This document shows, in pieces, positions 62,740 to 64,000 of a stretch of DNA of 64,000 bases. Source of the stretch: Pseudoxanthomonas composti. GTDB lineage: Bacteria > Pseudomonadota > Gammaproteobacteria > Xanthomonadales > Xanthomonadaceae. The stretch lies in assembly GCF_004122095.1 (NCBI RefSeq), contig NZ_SAWZ01000003.1, positions 365,599-429,598 of the forward strand, written 5' to 3'. A program made the translations under genes and the position numbers. The notes beneath the pieces were generated by a model. That model was not told the origin of the DNA. It saw nothing but the letters and a program-made list of their open reading frames with translations, and did no database searches. The stretch's first letter is position 1. Each line of letters begins with the position of its first letter.

Positions 62740-64000
62740 ATGGATCGCCTTTTCCTCGGGCTGCTGGCCTGGTCTGTTTCTGTGGCGGTGCAGGCCGCGC
62801 AACCGGCGGCAGATGCCGTCGCGCTCAAGCAACACGTGCGCGTGCTGGCCTCCGATGCCTACGAGGGACGCGCGCCGGCCTCGGAGGGTGAGCGCAAGAC
62901 GGTGGATTACCTGGCCCGGCAGTTCGCCGAGGCCGGGCTGCAACCCGGCGGCGACCATGGCGGCTGGACGCAGGCGGTGACCCTGGTCCGCACCCAGGTC
63001 CGGGGCACGCCCAGCGCCACGCTGACCGCCGGTGGCGCAACGCGGGCGCTGGTCAATGGTCAGGACGTGACGCTGCAGTCGCTGGCGCCGGTGGCCAAGG
63101 TGGAGCTGAAGAACGCGCCGCTGGTGTTCGTCGGCTACGGCGTGCATGCGCCCGAGCGCGGCTGGGACGACTACAAGGGCGTGGACCTGCGCGGCAAGAT
63201 CGCGGTGGTGCTGATCAACGACCCCGATTTCGAGACGCCGCAGCCGGGCAAGTTCGATGGCAAGGCGATGACCTACTACGGGCGATGGACCTACAAGTAC
63301 GAGGAACTGGCGCGCCAGGGCGCGGCCGGTGTGCTGATCGTGCACGAGACCGCGCCTGCGGCCTATGGCTGGGCCACGGTGCAGAGCTCGGGCACCTCGC
63401 CGCTGTTCGACATCCCGCGTGCCGACGCTGCGCGCTATCACACGCTGCTGCGCGGCTGGATGCAGGGCGCGCTGGCGCAGGACATCTTTAAATCCGCGGG
63501 GCTGGATCTGGCCGCGGAGAAGCGCAAGGCACAGACGCCGCAGTTCCGTCCACTCACCCTGGGCGATGCGCGCCTGTCGGTGGTCTTCAAGGTCAAGCGC
63601 GATGAGGTGGTCAGCCACAACGTGGTGGCCAAGCTGCCCGGAAGCGAGGCGCCGCAGGAGAGCGTGATCTATTCGGCGCACTGGGATGCCTACGGCACCG
63701 GCAAGCCCGATGCGCGTGGCGATGCCATCCGCCACGGCGCGGTGGACAACGCCACCGGCGTGGCCGCGGTGCTGGAGCTGGCGCGCATGGCCAAAGCGGC
63801 TGGGCCGGCGCGGCGCACCCAGCTGTTCATTGCGCTGACCGCCGAAGAGAAAGGCCTGCTGGGGGCAAGCTACTACGCGGCCCACCCGCTGATGCCGCTG
63901 GAAACCACCGCCGCGGTGATCAACGTCGAGATGTTCAGCCCGGATGGGCCCACGCGCGATATCGCGTCCTGGGGGCGCGGGCGCGTGTCGCTGGAAGGCG
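62740..64000 (+). CDS. M28-family zinc peptidase, cut by window end
   Basis: At least 420 residues; the 3' end is outside the window. A signal peptide (LFLGLLAWSVSVAVQA) suggests periplasmic export. A PA-domain insertion lies at about 115-230 (VFVGYGVHAPERGWDDYKGVDLRGKIAV). Zinc ligands are His314 in SAHWDAYG, Asp336 in AVDNATG and Glu369/Glu370 in TAEEKG; the next metal-binding position, often Asp, is Glu397 in INVEMF. Most such enzymes are aminopeptidases. The start at 62740 lacks a strong ribosome site. Confidence 0.92.
   Translation, partial: MDRLFLGLLAWSVSVAVQAAQPAADAVALKQHVRVLASDAYEGRAPASEGERKTVDYLARQFAEAGLQPGGDHGGWTQAVTLVRTQVRGTPSATLTAGGATRALVNGQDVTLQSLAPVAKVELKNAPLVFVGYGVHAPERGWDDYKGVDLRGKIAVVLINDPDFETPQPGKFDGKAMTYYGRWTYKYEELARQGAAGVLIVHETAPAAYGWATVQSSGTSPLFDIPRADAARYHTLLRGWMQGALAQDIFKSAGLDLAAEKRKAQTPQFRPLTLGDARLSVVFKVKRDEVVSHNVVAKLPGSEAPQESVIYSAHWDAYGTGKPDARGDAIRHGAVDNATGVAAVLELARMAKAAGPARRTQLFIALTAEEKGLLGASYYAAHPLMPLETTAAVINVEMFSPDGPTRDIASWGRGRVSLEG

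Overview
The window is about 64 kb of GC-rich chromosome, densely packed, with little foreign DNA in view. It looks like a member of the Xanthomonadaceae (Lysobacteraceae) such as Pseudoxanthomonas, Stenotrophomonas or Xanthomonas. The reasons are a dispersed REP palindrome family whose arms begin GTGGGAGCGGCTTCAGCCG, a glycogen/trehalose operon (glgA-glgB-treZ-malQ-treY-DUF2934-glgX), a PhoP/PhoQ-like pair, and many small predicted envelope proteins. The genus assignment is a guess. I see no CRISPR array, prophage, intact insertion sequence or replication origin.

Layout. 0-5 kb: a YiiX-type cysteine hydrolase, a LysR regulator divergent from an aldo/keto reductase, a MerR regulator divergent from a glutaredoxin-MauE membrane fusion across a mer-like operator, and speG. 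5-14 kb: a TonB-dependent receptor, an M13 lipoprotein metallopeptidase, a Tat-exported dienelactone hydrolase and an OprP-type porin, followed by an intergenic region holding a candidate structured RNA and a palindromic element. 14-25 kb: two diguanylate cyclases with intact GGEEF motifs and I-sites, a host-attachment family protein, a lipocalin, a glycine-zipper protein, an AcuI-like reductase, DUF808 and DUF998 membrane proteins, a HWE histidine kinase overlapping a single-domain receiver, and a Rossmann-fold protein.

25-38 kb: the storage-carbon operon. GlgA and GlgB build glycogen, GlgX debranches it, TreY and TreZ turn the released maltodextrins into trehalose, and MalQ redistributes glucan chains. 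The first five genes overlap by 4 nt. glgC and glgP are not in the cluster. 38-50 kb: two PQQ-dependent sugar dehydrogenases (membrane Gcd and a soluble lipoprotein type), a Gfo/Idh oxidoreductase and a run of small envelope proteins (glycine-rich, CPXCG, EF-hand, proline-rich lipoprotein).

50-64 kb: HAD phosphatase, dusA, a CtlX-like amidinohydrolase, a small secreted protein followed by phoP-phoQ-like genes, mtfA (no ordinary start codon), birA-coaX-SPOR, tRNA-Thr(TGT), an entericidin lipoprotein, a CsbD protein, trpS with a C-terminal extension, an MBL-fold hydrolase and an M28 peptidase cut by the window end.

The items I would look at first are the MerR/glutaredoxin-MauE module, the terminator-ended structured intergenic region near 13.9-14.06 kb, and the apparent ATT start of mtfA.
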